Origin: Apostichopus japonicus
Lineage: Eukaryota > Echinodermata > Holothuroidea > Aspidochirotida > Stichopodidae
Assembly (NCBI RefSeq): GCF_037975245.1
Contig: NC_092576.1
Location: 31,722,611 to 31,786,610 of the forward strand
DNA length: 64,000 nt
Reading direction: 5' to 3'
Below the pieces are notes generated by a model. The model searched no databases and was not told the origin of the DNA. It saw nothing but the letters and a program-made list of their open reading frames with translations. Position numbers and translations under genes: made by a program. Shown piece after piece: positions 12,301-26,633 of this stretch (the first letter of the stretch is position 1; each line of letters starts with the position of its first letter).

Positions 12301-15300
12301 CCATAGCATGCCTATAGTATGTTTCAACTATGTACAGCTACCTAGTAACCATAGCATGTATACAATATGTTTCAAACATGTACAGCTACCTAGTAACCAT
12401 AGCATGCCTATAGTATGTTTCAACTACGTACAGCTACCTAGTAACCATAGCATGTATACAGTATGTTTCAACCATGTACAGCTACCTGGTAACCATAGCA
12501 TGTATACAGTTTGTCTCAACTATGTACAGCTACCTAGTAAACATAACATGCCTACAGTATGTTTCCACTATGTACAGCTAACTATTAACCATCAGGTAGC
12601 ATGACTATTGTATGATTCAACTATGTATAGCTACCTAGTAACCATAGCATGTATACAATATGTTTACACTATGTACAGCTACCTAGTAACCATAGTATGT
12701 ATACAGTATGTTTCATGTATGTACAGCTACATAGTAACCATAGCATGCCTATAGTATGTTTCAACTATGTACAGCTACCTAGTAACCATAGCATGTATAC
12801 AGTATGTTTCAACCATGTACAGCTACATAGTAACCTTAGCATGTATACAGTTTGTCTCAACTATGTACAGCTACCTAGTAACCATAGCATTTATACAATA
12901 TGTGTCAACTATGTACAGCTAACAATTAACCATAGCATGCCTATTGTATGATTCAACTATGTATAGCTACCTAGTAACCACAGCATGTATATAGTATGAT
13001 TCAAATACGTACAGCTACCTAGTATCCATAGCATGTATACATTATGTTTCAACCATGTACAGCTACCAAGTAACCATAGAATGTAAACAGTATGTTTCAA
13101 CCATGTACAGCTACCTAGTAAACATAACATGCCTACAGTATGATTCAACTATGTATAGCTACCTAGAAACCATAGCATGTATACAGTACGTTTAAACCAT
13201 GCACAACTACCTAGTAACCACAGCATGTATATAGTATGATTCAAATATGTACAGCTACCTATTATCCATAGCATGTATACATTATGTTTCAACCATGTAC
13301 AGCTACCAAGTAACCATAGAATGTAAACAGTATGTTTCAACCATGTACAGCTACCTGGTAACCATAGCATGTATACAGTTTGTCTCAACTATGTACAGCT
13401 ACCTAGTAAACATAACATGCCTACAGTATGTTTCCACTATGTACAGCTAACTATTAACCATCAGGTAGCATGACTATTGTATGATTCAACTATGTATAGC
13501 TACATAGTAACCATAGCATGCCTATAGTATGTTTCAACTATGTACAGCTACCTAGTAACCATAGCATGTATACAATATGTTTCAACTATGTACAGCTACC
13601 TAGTAACCATAGCATGTATACAGTATGTTTCATGTATGTACAGCTACATAGTAACCATAGCATGCCTATAGTATGTTTCAACTATGTACAGCTACCTAGT
13701 AACCATAGCATGTATACAGTATGTTTCAACCATGTACAGCTACATAGTAACCTTAGCATGTATACAGTTTGTCTCAACTATGTACAGCTACCTAGTAACC
13801 ATAGCATTTATACAGTATGTGTCAACTAAGTACAGCTAACAATTAACCATAGCATGCTTATTGTATGATTCAACTATGTATAGCTACCTAGTAACCATAG
13901 CATGTATACAGTATGTTTAAACCATGCACAGCTACCTAGTAACCACCACATGTATATAGTATGATTCAACTATGTACAGCTACCTAGTAACCATCGCTTG
14001 CCTGCAGTATGTCTCAACAATGTATAGCTACCTAGTAACCATAGCATGTATACAGTACGTTTCAACCATGCACAGCTACCTAGTAACCACCACATGTATA
14101 TAGTATGATTCAACTATGTACAGCTACTTAGTAACCATAGCTTGCCTGCTGTATGTTTCAACTATGTACAGCTACCTAGTAATCATAGCTTGCCTGCAGT
14201 ATGTTTCAACTATGTACAGCTACCTAGTAACCATTGCATGTATACAATATGTTTCAACTATGTACAGCTACCTAGTAACCATAGCATGCCTACAGTATGT
14301 TTCAACTATGTACAGCTAACTATTAACCATAGCATGCCTATTGTATGATTCAACTATGTATAGCTACCTAGTAACCATAGCATGTATACAGTACGTTTAA
14401 ACCATGCACAGCTACCTAGTAACCACAGCATGTATATAGTATGATTCAAATATGTACAGCTACCTAGTATCCATAGCATGTATACATTATGTTTCAACCA
14501 TGTACAGCTACCAAGTAACCATAGAATGTAAACAGTATGTTTCAACCATGTACAGCTACCTAGTAAACATAACATGCCTACAGTATGATTCAACTATGTA
14601 TAGCTACCTAGAAACCATAGCATGTATACAGTACGTTTAAACCATGCACAACTACCTAGTAACCACAGCATGTATATAGTATGATTCAAATATGTACAGC
14701 TACCTAGTATCCATAGCATGTATACATTATGTTTCAACCATGTACAGCTACCAAGTAAGCATAGAATGTAAACAGTATGTTTCAACCATGTACAGCTACC
14801 TGGTAACCATAGCATGTATACAGTTTGTCTCAACTATGTACAGCTACCTAGTAAACATAACATGCCTACAGTATGTTTCCACTATGTACAGCTAACTATT
14901 AACCATCAGGTAGCATGACTATTGTATGATTCAACTATGTATAGCTACATAGTAACCATAGCATGCCTATAGTATGTTTCAACTATGTACAGCTACCTAG
15001 TAACCATAGCATGTATACAATATGTTTACACTATGTACAGCTACCTAGTAACCATAGTATGTATACAGTATGTTTCATGTATGTACAGCTACATAGTAAC
15101 CATAGCATGCCTATAGTATGTTTCAACTATGTACAGCTACCTAGTAACCATAGCATGTATACAGTATGTTTCAACCATGTACAGCTACATAGTAACCTTA
15201 GCATGTATACAGTTTGTCTCAACTATGTACAGCTACCTAGTAACCATAGCATTTATACAGTATGTGTCAACTATGTACAGCTAACAATTAACCATAGCAT

Positions 15301-18300
15301 GCCTATTGTATGATTCAACTATGTATAGCTACCTAGTAACCATAGCATGTATACAGTTTGTTTAAACCATGCACAGCTACCTAGTAACCACCACATGTAT
15401 ATAGTATGATTCAACTATGTACAGCTACCTAGTAACCATCGCTTGCCTGCAGTATGTCTCAACAATGTATAGCTACCTAGTAACCATAGCATGTATACAG
15501 TATGTTTCAACCATGCACAGCTACCTAGTAACCACCACATGTATATAGTATGATTCAACTATGTACAGCTACCTAGTAACCATAGCTTGCCTGCAGTATG
15601 TTTCAACTATGTACAGCTACCTAGTAACCATAGCTTGCCTGCAGTATGTTTCAACTATGTACAGCTACCTAGTAACCATTGCATGTATACAATATGTTTC
15701 AACTATGTACAGCTACCTAGTAACCATAGCATGCCTACAGTATGTTTCAACTATGTACAGCTAACTATTAACCATAGCATGCCTATTGTATGATTCAACT
15801 ATGTATAGCTACCTAGAAACCATAGCATGTATACAGTACGTTTAAACCATGCACAGCTACCTAGTAACCACAGCATGTATATAGTATGATTCAAATATGT
15901 ACAGCTACCTAGTATCCATAGCATGTATACAGTATGTCTCAACTATGTACATCTACATAGTAACCATAGCATTTAAACAGTATGTTTTAACTATGTACAG
16001 CTGCATAGTAACCATAGCATGCCTAAAGTATGATTCAATTATGTACAGCTACCTAGTAACCATAGCATGTATACAGCATGTCTCAACTACGTACAGCTAC
16101 CTAGTAACCATAGCATGCCTATAGTATGTCTCAACTATGTACAGCTACCTAGTAACCATAACATGTCTCTAGTATGTCTAAACTATGTACAGCTACCTAG
16201 TAACCATAGCATGTATACAGTATGTTTCAACTATGTACATCTACCTAGTAAGTTAGTAGTAACCATTGCATTTAAACAGTATGTTTTAACTATGTACAGC
16301 TGCATAGTAACCATAGCATGCCTAAAGTATGATTCAATTATGTACAGCTACCTAGTAACCATAGCATGTATACAGTATGTTTCAACCATGTACAGCTACC
16401 TAGTAACCATAGCATGCCTATAGTATGTTTCAACTATGTACAGCTACCTAGTAACCATAGCATGTATACAGTTTGTCTCAACTATGTACAGCTACCTAGT
16501 AAACATAACATGCCTACAGTATGTTTCAACTATGTACAGCTACCTAGTAACCATAGCATGTATGCAATACGTTTCAACTATGTACAGCTACCTAGTAACC
16601 ATAGCATGTATACAGTATGTTTAAACCATGTACAGCTACCTAGTAACCATAGCATGCCTATAGTGTGTTTCAACTTTGTACAGCTACCTATTAACCATAG
16701 CATGTATACAGTATGTTTCAACCATGTACAGCTACCTAGTAACCATAGCATGTATACAGTATATTTCAACTATGTACAGCTAACTATTAACCATAGCATG
16801 CCTATTGTATGTTTCAACTATGTATAGCTACCTAGTAACCATAACATGTATACAGTATGTTTCAACAATGCACAGCTACCTAGTAACCACAGCATGTATA
16901 TAGTATGATTCAACTATGCACAGCTACCTAGTAACCATAGCTTGCCTGCAGTATGTTTCAACCATGTACAGCTACCTAGTAACCATAGCATGTATACAGT
17001 TTGTCTCAACTATGTACAGCTACCTAGTAAACATAACATGCCTACAGTATGTTTCAACTATGTACAGCTACGTAGTAACCATAGCATGTATACAGTATGT
17101 TTCAACCATGTACAGCTACCTAGTAACCATAGCATGCCTATAGTGTGTTTCAACTATGTACAGCTACCTAGTAACCATAGCATGTATACAGTATGTTTAA
17201 AGCATGCACAGCAACCTAGTAACCACCACATGTATATAGTATGATTCAACTATGTACAGCTACCTAGTAACCATCGCTTGCCTGCAGTATGTCTCAACTA
17301 TGTATAGCTACCTAGTAACCATAGCATGTATACAGTATGTTTCAACCATGAACAGCTACCTAGTAACCACCACATGTATATAGTATGATTCAACTATGTA
17401 CAGCTACCTAGTAACCATAGCTTGCCTGCAGTATGTTTCAACTATGTACAGCTACCTAGTAACCATTGCATGTATACAATATGTTTCAACTATGTACAGC
17501 TACCTAGTAACCATAGCATGCCTACAGTATGTTTCAACTATGTACAGCTAACTATTAACCATAGCATGCCTATTGTATGATTCAACTATGTATAGCTACC
17601 TAGTAACCATAGCATGTATACAGTATGTTTCAACCATGTACAGCTACCTAGTAACCATAGCATGCCTATAGTATGTTTCAACTATGTACAGCTACCTAGT
17701 AACCATAGCATGCCTATAGTATGTTTCAACTATGTACAGCTACCTAGTAACCATAACATGCCTACAGTATGTTTCAACTATGTACAGCTACCTAGTAACC
17801 ATAGCATGTATACAGTATGTTTCAACCATGTACAGCTACCTAGTAACCATAGCATGTATACAGTTTGTCTCAACTATGTACAGCTACCTAGTAAACATAA
17901 CATGCCTACAGTATGTTTCAACTATGTACAGCTACCTAGTAACCATAGCATGTATGCAATACGTTTCAACTATGTACAGCTACCTAGTAACCATAGCATG
18001 TATACAGTATGTTTCAATCATGTACAGCTACCTAGTAACCATAGCATGCCTACAGTGTGTTTCAACTATGTACAGCTACCTAGTAACCATAGCATGTATA
18101 CAGTATGTTTCAACCATGTACAGCTACCTAGTAACCATAGCATGTATACAGTTTGTCTCAACTATGTACAGCTACCTAGTAACCATAGCATGCCTACAGT
18201 ATATTTCAACTATGTACAGCTAACTATCAACCATAGCATGCCTATTGTATGTTTCAACTATGTACAGCTACCTAGTAACCATAGCATGTATACAGTTTGT

Positions 18301-21300
18301 CTCAACTATGTACAGCTACCTAGTAAACATAACATGCCTACAGTATGTTTCAACTATGTACAGCTACCTAGTAACCATTGCATGTATACAATATGTTTCA
18401 ACTATGTACAGCTACCTAGTAACCATAGCATGCCTACAGTATGTTTCAACTATGTACAGCTAACTATTAACCATAGCATGCCTATTGTATGATTCAACTA
18501 TGTATAGCTACCTAGTAACCATAGCATGTATACAGTATGTTTCAACCATGTACAGCTACCTAGTAACCATAGCATGCCTATAGTATGTTTCAACTATGTA
18601 CAGCTACCTAGTAACCATAGCATGCCTATAGTATGTTTCAACTATGTACAGCTACCTAGTAACCATAACATGCCTACAGTATGTTTCAACTATGTACAGC
18701 TACCTAGTAACCATAGCATGTATACAGTATGTTTCAACCATGTACAGCTACCTAGTAACCATAGCATGTATACAGTTTGTCTCAACTATGTACAGCTACC
18801 TAGTAAACATAACATGCCTACAGTATGTTATAACTATGTACAGCTACCTAGTAACCATAGCATGTATGCAATACGTTTCAACTATGTACAGCTACCTAGT
18901 AACCATAGCATGTATACAGTATGTTTCAATCATGTACAGCTACCTAGTAACCATAGCATGCCTACAGTGTGTTTCAACTATGTACAGCTACCTAGTAACC
19001 ATAGCATGTATACAGTATGTTTCAACCATGTACAGCTACCTAGTAACCATAGCATGTATACAGTTTGTCTCAACTATGTACAGCTACCTAGTAACCATAG
19101 CATGCCTACAGTATATTTCAACTATGTACAGCTAACTATCAACCATAGCATGACTATTGTATGTTTCAACCATGTACAGCTACCTAGTAACCATAGCATG
19201 TATACAGTTTGTCTCAACTATGTACAGCTACCTAGTAAACATAACATGCCTACAGTATGTTTCAACTATGTACAGCTACCTAGTAACCATTGCATGTATA
19301 CAATATGTTTCAACTATGTACAGCTACCTAGTAACCATAGCATGCATACAGTATGTTTCAACTATGTACAGCTAACTATTAACCATAGCATGCCTATTGT
19401 ATGATTCAACTATGTATAGCTACCTAGTAACCATAGCATGTATACAGTATGTTTCAACCATGTACAGCTACCTAGTAACCATAGCATGTATGCAATACGT
19501 TTCAACTATGTACAGCTACCTAGTAACCATAGCATGTATACAGTATGTTTCAATCATGTACAGCTACCTAGTAACCATAGCATGCCTACAGTGTGTTTCA
19601 ACCATGTACAGCTACCTAGTAACCATAGCATGTATACAGTATGTTTCAACCATGTACAGCTACCTAGTAACCATAGCATGTACACAGTTTGTCTCAACTA
19701 TGTACAGCTACCTAGTAACCATAGCATGCCTACAGTATATTTCAACTATGTACAGCTAACTATCAACCATAGCATGCCTATTGTATGTTTCAACCATGTA
19801 CAGCTACCTAGTAACCATAGCATGTATACAGTATGTTTCAACCATGTACAGCTACCTAGTCACCACAGCATGTATATAGTATGATTCAACTATGCACAGC
19901 TACCCAGTAACCATAGCTTGCCTGCAGTATGTTTCAACCATGTACAGCTACCTAGTAAACATAGCATGTATACAATATGTTTCAACTATGTACAGCTAAC
20001 TAGTATCCATTGCATGTATACACTATGTTTCAACCATGTACAGCTACCTAGTAACCATAGCATGTATTCAGTATGTTTCAACCATGTACAGCTACCTAGT
20101 AACCATAGCATGTATACAGTTTGTCTCAACTATGTACAGCTACCTAGTAACCATAGCATGTATACAGTATGTTTCAACCATGTACAGCTACCTAGTAACC
20201 ATAGCATGTATGCAATACGTTTCAACTATGTACAGCTACCTAGTAACCATAGCATGTATACAGTATGTTTCAATCATGTACAGCTACCTAGTAACCATAG
20301 CATGCCTACAGTGTGTTTCAACCATGTACAGCTACCTAGTAACCATAGCATGTATACAGTATGTTTCAACCATGTACAGCTACCTAGTAACCATAGCATG
20401 TACACAGTTTGTCTCAACTATGTACAGCTACCTAGTAACCATAGCATGCCTACAGTATATTTCAACTATGTACAGCTAACTATCAACCATAGCATGCCTA
20501 TTGTATGTTTCAACCATGTACAGCTACCTAGTAACCATAGCATGTATACAGTATGTTTCAACCATGTACAGCTACCTAGTCACCACAGCATGTATATAGT
20601 ATGATTCAACTATGCACAGCTACCCAGTAACCATAGCTTGCCTGCAGTATGTTTCAACCATGTACAGCTACCTAGTAAACATAGCATGTATACAATATGT
20701 TTCAACTATGTACAGCTAACTAGTATCCATTGCATGTATACACTATGTTTCAACCATGTACAGCTACCTAGTAACCATAGCATGTATTCAGTATGTTTCA
20801 ACCATGTACAGCTACCTAGTAACCATAGCATGTATACAGTTTGTCTCAACTATGTACAGCTACCTAGTAACCATAGCATGTATACAGTATGTTTCAACCA
20901 TGTACAGCTACCTAGTAACCATAGCATGCCTATAGTATGTTTCAACTATGTACAGCTACCTAGTAACCATAGCATGTATACAGTATGTTTCAACCATGTA
21001 CAGCTACCTAGTAACCATAGCATGTATACAGTTTGTCTCAACTATGTACAGCTACCTAGTAAACATAACATGCCTACAGTATGTTTCAACTATGTACAGC
21101 TACCTAGTAACCATAGCATGTATGCAATACGTTTCAACTATGTACCGCTACCTAGTAACCATAGCATTATATACAGTATGTTTCAACCATGTACAGCTAC
21201 CTAGTAACCATAGCATGCCTATAGTGTGTTTCAACTATGTACAGCTACCTAGTAACCATAGCATGTATACAGTATGTTTCAACCATGCACAGCTACCTAG

Positions 21301-24300
21301 TAACCACAGCATGTATATAGTATGATTCAACTATGCACAGCTACCTAGTAACCATAGCTTGCCTGCAGTATGTTTCAACCATGTACAGCTACCTAGTAAC
21401 CATAGCATGTATACAATATGTTTCAACTATGTACAGCTACCTAGTATCCATAGCATGTATACAGTATGTTTCAACCATGTACAGCTACCTAGTAACCATA
21501 GCATGTATTCAGTATGTTTCAACCATGTACAGCTACCTAGTAACCATAGCATGTATACAGTTTGTCTCAACTATGTACAGCTACCTAGTAACCATACTAT
21601 GCCTACAGTATGTTTCAACTATGTACAGCTAACTATCAACCATAGCATGCCTATTGTATGTTTTAACTATGTATATCTACCTAGTAACCATTGCATGTAT
21701 ACAGTATGTTTCAACCATGCACAGCTACCTAGTAACCACAGCATGTATATAGTATGATTCAACTATGCACAGCTACCTAGTAACCATAGCTTGCCTGCAG
21801 TATGTTTCAACCATGTACAGCTACCTAGTAACCATAGCATGTATACAATATGTTTCAACTTTGTACAGCTACCTAGTATCCATAGCATGTATACAGTATG
21901 TTTCAACCATGTACAGCTACCTAGTAACCATAGCATGTATTCAGTATGTTTCAACCATGTACAGCTACCTAGTAACCATAGCATGTATACAGTATGTTTC
22001 AACCATGTACAGCTACCTAGTAACCATAGCATGTATACAATATGTTTCAACTATGTACAGCTACCTAGTATCCATAGCATGTATACAGTATGTTTCAACC
22101 ATGTACAGCTACCTAGTAACCATAGCATGTATTCAGTATGTTTCAACCATGTACAGCTACCTAGTAACCATAGCCTGTATACAGTATGTTTCAACCATGT
22201 ACAGCTACCTAGTAACCATAGCATGTCTATAGTATGTTTCAACTATGTACAGCTACCTAGTAACCATAGCATGTCTACAGTATGTTTCAACCATGTACAG
22301 CTACCTAGTAACCATAGCATGTATACAGTTTGTCTCAACTATGCACAGCTACCTAGTAACCATAGCATGCCTATAGTATGTTTCAATTATGTACAGCTAC
22401 CTAGTAACCATAACATGCCTACAGTATGTTTCAACTATGTACAGCTACCTAGTAACCATAGCATGTATACAGTATGTTTCAACCATGTACAGCTACCTAG
22501 TAACCATAGCATGTATACAGTTTGTCTCAACTATGTACAGCTACCTAGTAAACATAACATGCCTACAGTATATTTCAACTATGTACAGCTAACTATCAAC
22601 CATAGCATGACTATTGTATGTTTCAACCATGTACAGCTACCTAGTAACCATAGCATGTATACAGTTTGATTCAATTATGTACAGCTACCTAGTAAACATA
22701 ACATGCCTACAGTATGTTTCAACTATGTACAGCTACCTAGTAACCATTGCATGTATACAATATGTTTCAACTATGTACAGCTACCTAGTAACCATAGCAT
22801 GCCTACAGTATGTTTCAACTATGTACAGCTAACTATTAACCATAGCATGCCTATTGTATGATTCAACTATGTATAGCTACCTAGTAACCATAGCATGTAT
22901 ACAGTATGTTTCAACCATGTACAGCTACCTAGTAACCATAGCATGCCTATAGTATGTTTCAACTATGTACAGCTACCTAGTAACCATAGCATGCCTATCG
23001 TATGTTTCAACTATGTACAGCTACCTAGTAACCATAACATGCCTACAGTATGTTTCAACTATGTACAGCTACCTAGTAACCATAGCATGTATACAGTATG
23101 TTTCAACCATGTACAGCTACCTAGTAACCATAACATGTATACAGTTTGTCTCAACTATGTACAGCTACCTAGTAAACATAACATGCCTACAGTATGTTTC
23201 AACTATGTACAGCTACCTAGTAACCATAGCATGTATGCAATACGTTTCAACTATGTACAGCTACCTAGTAACCATAGCATGTATACAGTATGTTTCAATC
23301 ATGTACAGCTACCTAGTAACCATAGCATGCCTACAGTGTGTTTCAACTATGTACAGCTACCTAGTAACCATAGCATGTATACAGTATGTTTCAACCATGT
23401 ACAGCTACCTAGTAACCATAGCATGTACACAGTTTGTCTCAACTATGTACAGCTACCTAGTAACCATAGCATGCCTACAGTATATTTCAACTATGTACAG
23501 CTAACTATCAACCATAGCATGCCTATTGTATGTTTCAACCATGTACAGCTACCTAGTAACCATAGCATGTATACAGTATGTTTCAACCATGTACAGCTAC
23601 CTAGTCACCACAGCATGTATATAGTATGATTCAACTATGCACAGCTACCTAGTAACCATAGCTTGCCTGCAGTATGTTTCAACCATGTACAGCTACCTAG
23701 TAAACATAGCATGTATACAATATGTTTCAACTATGTACAGCTAACTAGTATCCATTGCATGTATACACTATGTTTCAACCATGTACAGCTACCTAGTAAC
23801 CATAGCATGTATTCAGTATGTTTCAACCATGTACAGCTACCTAGTAACCATAGCATGTATACAGTTTGTCTCAACTATGTACAGCTACCTAGTAACCATA
23901 GCATGTATACAGTATGTTTCAACCATGTACAGCTACCTAGTAACCATAGTATGCCTATAGTATGTTTCAACTATGTACAGCTACCTAGTAACCATAGCAT
24001 GTATACAGTATGTTTCAACCATGTACAGCTACCTAGTAACCATAGCATGTATACAGTTTGTCTCAACTATGTACAGCTACCTAGTAAACATAACATGCCT
24101 ACAGTATGTTTCAACTATGTACAGCTACCTAGTAACCATAGCATGTATGCAATACGTTTCAACTATGTACCGCTACCTAGTAACCATAGCATTATATACA
24201 GTATGTTTCAACCATGTACAGCTACCTAGTAACCATAGCATGCCTATAGTGTGTTTCAACTATGTACAGCTACCTAGTAACCATAGCATGTATACAGTAT

Positions 24301-25855
24301 GTTTCAACCATGCACAGCTACCTAGTAACCACAGCATGTATATAGTATGATTCAACTATGCACAGCTACCTAGTAACCATAGCTTGCCTGCAGTATGTTT
24401 CAACCATGTACAGCTACCTAGTAACCATAGCATGTATACAATATGTTTCAACTATGTACAGCTACCTAGTATCCATAGCATGTATACAGTATGTTTCAAC
24501 CATGTACAGCTACCTAGTAACCATAGCATGTATTCAGTATGTTTCAACCATGTACAGCTACCTAGTAACCATAGCATGTATACAGTTTGTCTCAACTATG
24601 TACAGCTACCTAGTAACCATAGTATGCCTACAGTATGTTTCAACTATGTACAGCTAACTATCAACCATAGCATGCCTATTGTATGTTTTAACTATGTATA
24701 TCTACCTAGTAACCATAGCATGTATACAGTATGTTTCAACCATGCACAGCTACCTAGTAACCACAGCATGTATATAGTATGATTCAACTATGCACAGCTA
24801 CCTAGTAACCATAGCTTGCCTGCAGTATGTTTCAACCATGTACAGCTACCTAGTAACCATAGCATGTATACAATATGTTTCAACTTTGTACAGCTACCTA
24901 GTATCCATAGCATGTATACAGTATGTTTCAACCATGTACAGCTACCTAGTAACCATAGCATGTATTCAGTATGTTTCAACCATGTACAGCTACCTAGTAA
25001 CCATAGCCTGTATACAGTATGTTTCAACCATGTACAGCTACCTAGTAACCATAGCATGTATACAATATGTTTCAACTATGTACAGCTACCTAGTATCCAT
25101 AGCATGTATACAGTATGTTTCAACCATGTACAGCTACCTAGTAACCATAGCATGTATTCAGTATGTTTCAACCATGTACAGCTACCTAGTAACCATAGCC
25201 TGTATACAGTATGTTTCAACCATGTACAGCTACCTAGTAACCATAGCATGTCTATAGTATGTTTCAACTATGTACAGCTACCTAGAAACCATAGCATGTC
25301 TACAGTATGTTTCAACCATGTACAGCTACCTAGTAACCATAGCATGTATACAGTTTGTCTCAACTATGCACAGCTACCTAGTAACCATAGCATGCCTATA
25401 GTATGTTTCAATTATGAACAGCTACCTAGTATCCATAGCATGTATGTTTCAACCATGTACAGCTACCTAGTAACCATAGCATGTATACAGTATGTTTCAA
25501 CCATGTACAGCTACCTAGTAACCATAGCATGCCTATAGTATGTTTCAACCATGTACAGCTACCTAGTAACCATAGCATGTATACAGTTTGTCTCAACTAT
25601 GTACAGCTACCTAGTAACCATAGCATGCCTATAGTATGTTTCAACTATGCACAGCTACCTAGTAACCATAGCATGTATACAGTTTGTCTCAGCTATGTAC
25701 AGCTACCTAGTAACCATAGCATGCCTATAGTATGTTTCAACTATGCACAGCTACCTAGTAACCATAGCATGTATACAGTATGTTTCAACTATGTACAGCT
25801 ATCTAGTAACCATAGCATGTATACAGTATGTTTCAACTATATGTACAGTTTTGTA
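9383..25855 (+). repeat. 48-bp satellite array, about 340 copies, with higher-order periods
   Basis: The monomer reads approximately ATGTTTCAACCATGTACAGC followed by TACCTAGTAACCATAGCATG and TATACAGT. Variation is concentrated at CCATG/CTATG and at GTATACAG/CCTACAG/CCTATAG. Higher-order periods visible by eye are 480 bp (10 monomers; e.g. 9961 against 10441), 1,445 bp (13149 against 14594), 912 bp (19 monomers; 17614 against 18526), 720 bp (15 monomers; 19441-20160 looks identical to 20161-20880) and 3,025 bp (20638 against 23663). The left third is more diverged than the right, as expected if recent expansion was toward the right. Because 48 is a multiple of three and the monomer lacks stops in some frames, frames of up to 292 codons appear on the plus strand and shorter ones on the minus. 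They read as repeats of a 16-residue word such as MYTVCFNHVQLPSNHS and are not considered genes. Confidence 0.97.
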
Positions 25856-26010
25856 GTAATGATGGTACACGTACAATATACCTCAAGTATGTAAACAGTT
25901 TTTAATTACATGGTAACATCTATGATATGGTACATACTTAACATTTATTCTTAACTACTGTATTTACAGAGCTAAGTATAGTATGAATTAATGTACTGTG
26001 TTTCTGTCTA
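25856..26010. other. Decayed edge of the 48-bp array
   Basis: Degenerate matches such as AGTAATGATGGTACACGTACA and ACATGGTAACATC fade into unique AT-rich sequence before the 77-bp repeat. Confidence 0.5.
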
Positions 26011-26633
26011 AAGATCCTCTATACTGTATGCACTTCATGAAGTTTACCGTGCATTGCTATGCACACAGTATGTCTGTCTAAAGATCCTGTATATATTACG
26101 TTAAATGGATGTGTGCCGAGAGATTGGCTTCGGTCAGCTTGCGAGTCTATAAGCCTCCATGGCTTCTTTCGCGAGTTCCTGCTTGCGGGAAGATCACATA
26201 ATACATACATACAATACATACATACAATACATACATATTATACTGTATGCACTTGATGAAGTTTACTGTGCATTGATATGCACACAGTATGTCTGTCTAA
26301 AGATCCTGTATATATTATACTGTAGCACTTGATGAAGTTTACCATGCATTGATACGCACACAGTATGTCTGTCTATAGATCCTATATATATTATACTGTA
26401 TGAACTTGATGAAGTTTACCATGCATTGATATGTACACAGTATGTCTGTCTAAAGATCCTGTATATATTATACTGTATGCAGTTGATGAAGTTTACCATG
26501 CATTGATATGCACACAGTATGTCTGTCTAAAGATCCTGTATATATTATACTGTGTGCACTTGATGAAGTTTACCGTGCATTAATATGCACACAGTATGTC
26601 TGTCTAAAGATCCTGTATATATAATACTGTATG
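26010..26633 (+). repeat. 77-bp tandem repeat (about 7 copies), interrupted
   Basis: The monomer contains CACTTGATGAAGTTTACC, a small inverted repeat (GTGCATTGATATGCAC) and ACAGTATGTCTGTCTAAAGA followed by TCCTGTATATATTATACTG. Copies end near 26098, 26320, 26395, 26472, 26548 and 26625. The first is split by a 136-bp insertion. The last is split by the 2,337-bp element, beyond which the monomer resumes at 28971. Confidence 0.92.
26099..26234 (+). mobile_element. 136-bp insertion, probably the 3' tail of a non-LTR element
   Basis: This interrupts a 77-bp monomer, and the monomer sequence ATATTA is duplicated on both sides (26093-26098 and 26235-26240). The insert ends in repeated AATACATACATAC, a microsatellite tail typical of 5'-truncated LINE copies. 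The open frame across it has no domain I can name. Family assignment is inference from the tail and the short target duplication. Confidence 0.5.

Noticed and set aside
17614-19404. Open reading frames of up to 292 codons reading as 16-residue repeats (MYTVCFNHVQLPSNHS type), also open on the minus strand
   Set aside because: The 48-bp period is a multiple of three, so one stop-free monomer opens frames throughout. Most monomer variants change amino acids (CAT/TAT; GTATAC/CCTAC/CCTAT) and put stops in the alternative plus frame, so there is no sign of coding constraint. Several frames on both strands are open at once.
9383-25855. CRISPR-like array of regular repeats
   Set aside because: Monomers are directly adjacent without unique spacers, the DNA is animal, and no cas-like gene is nearby.
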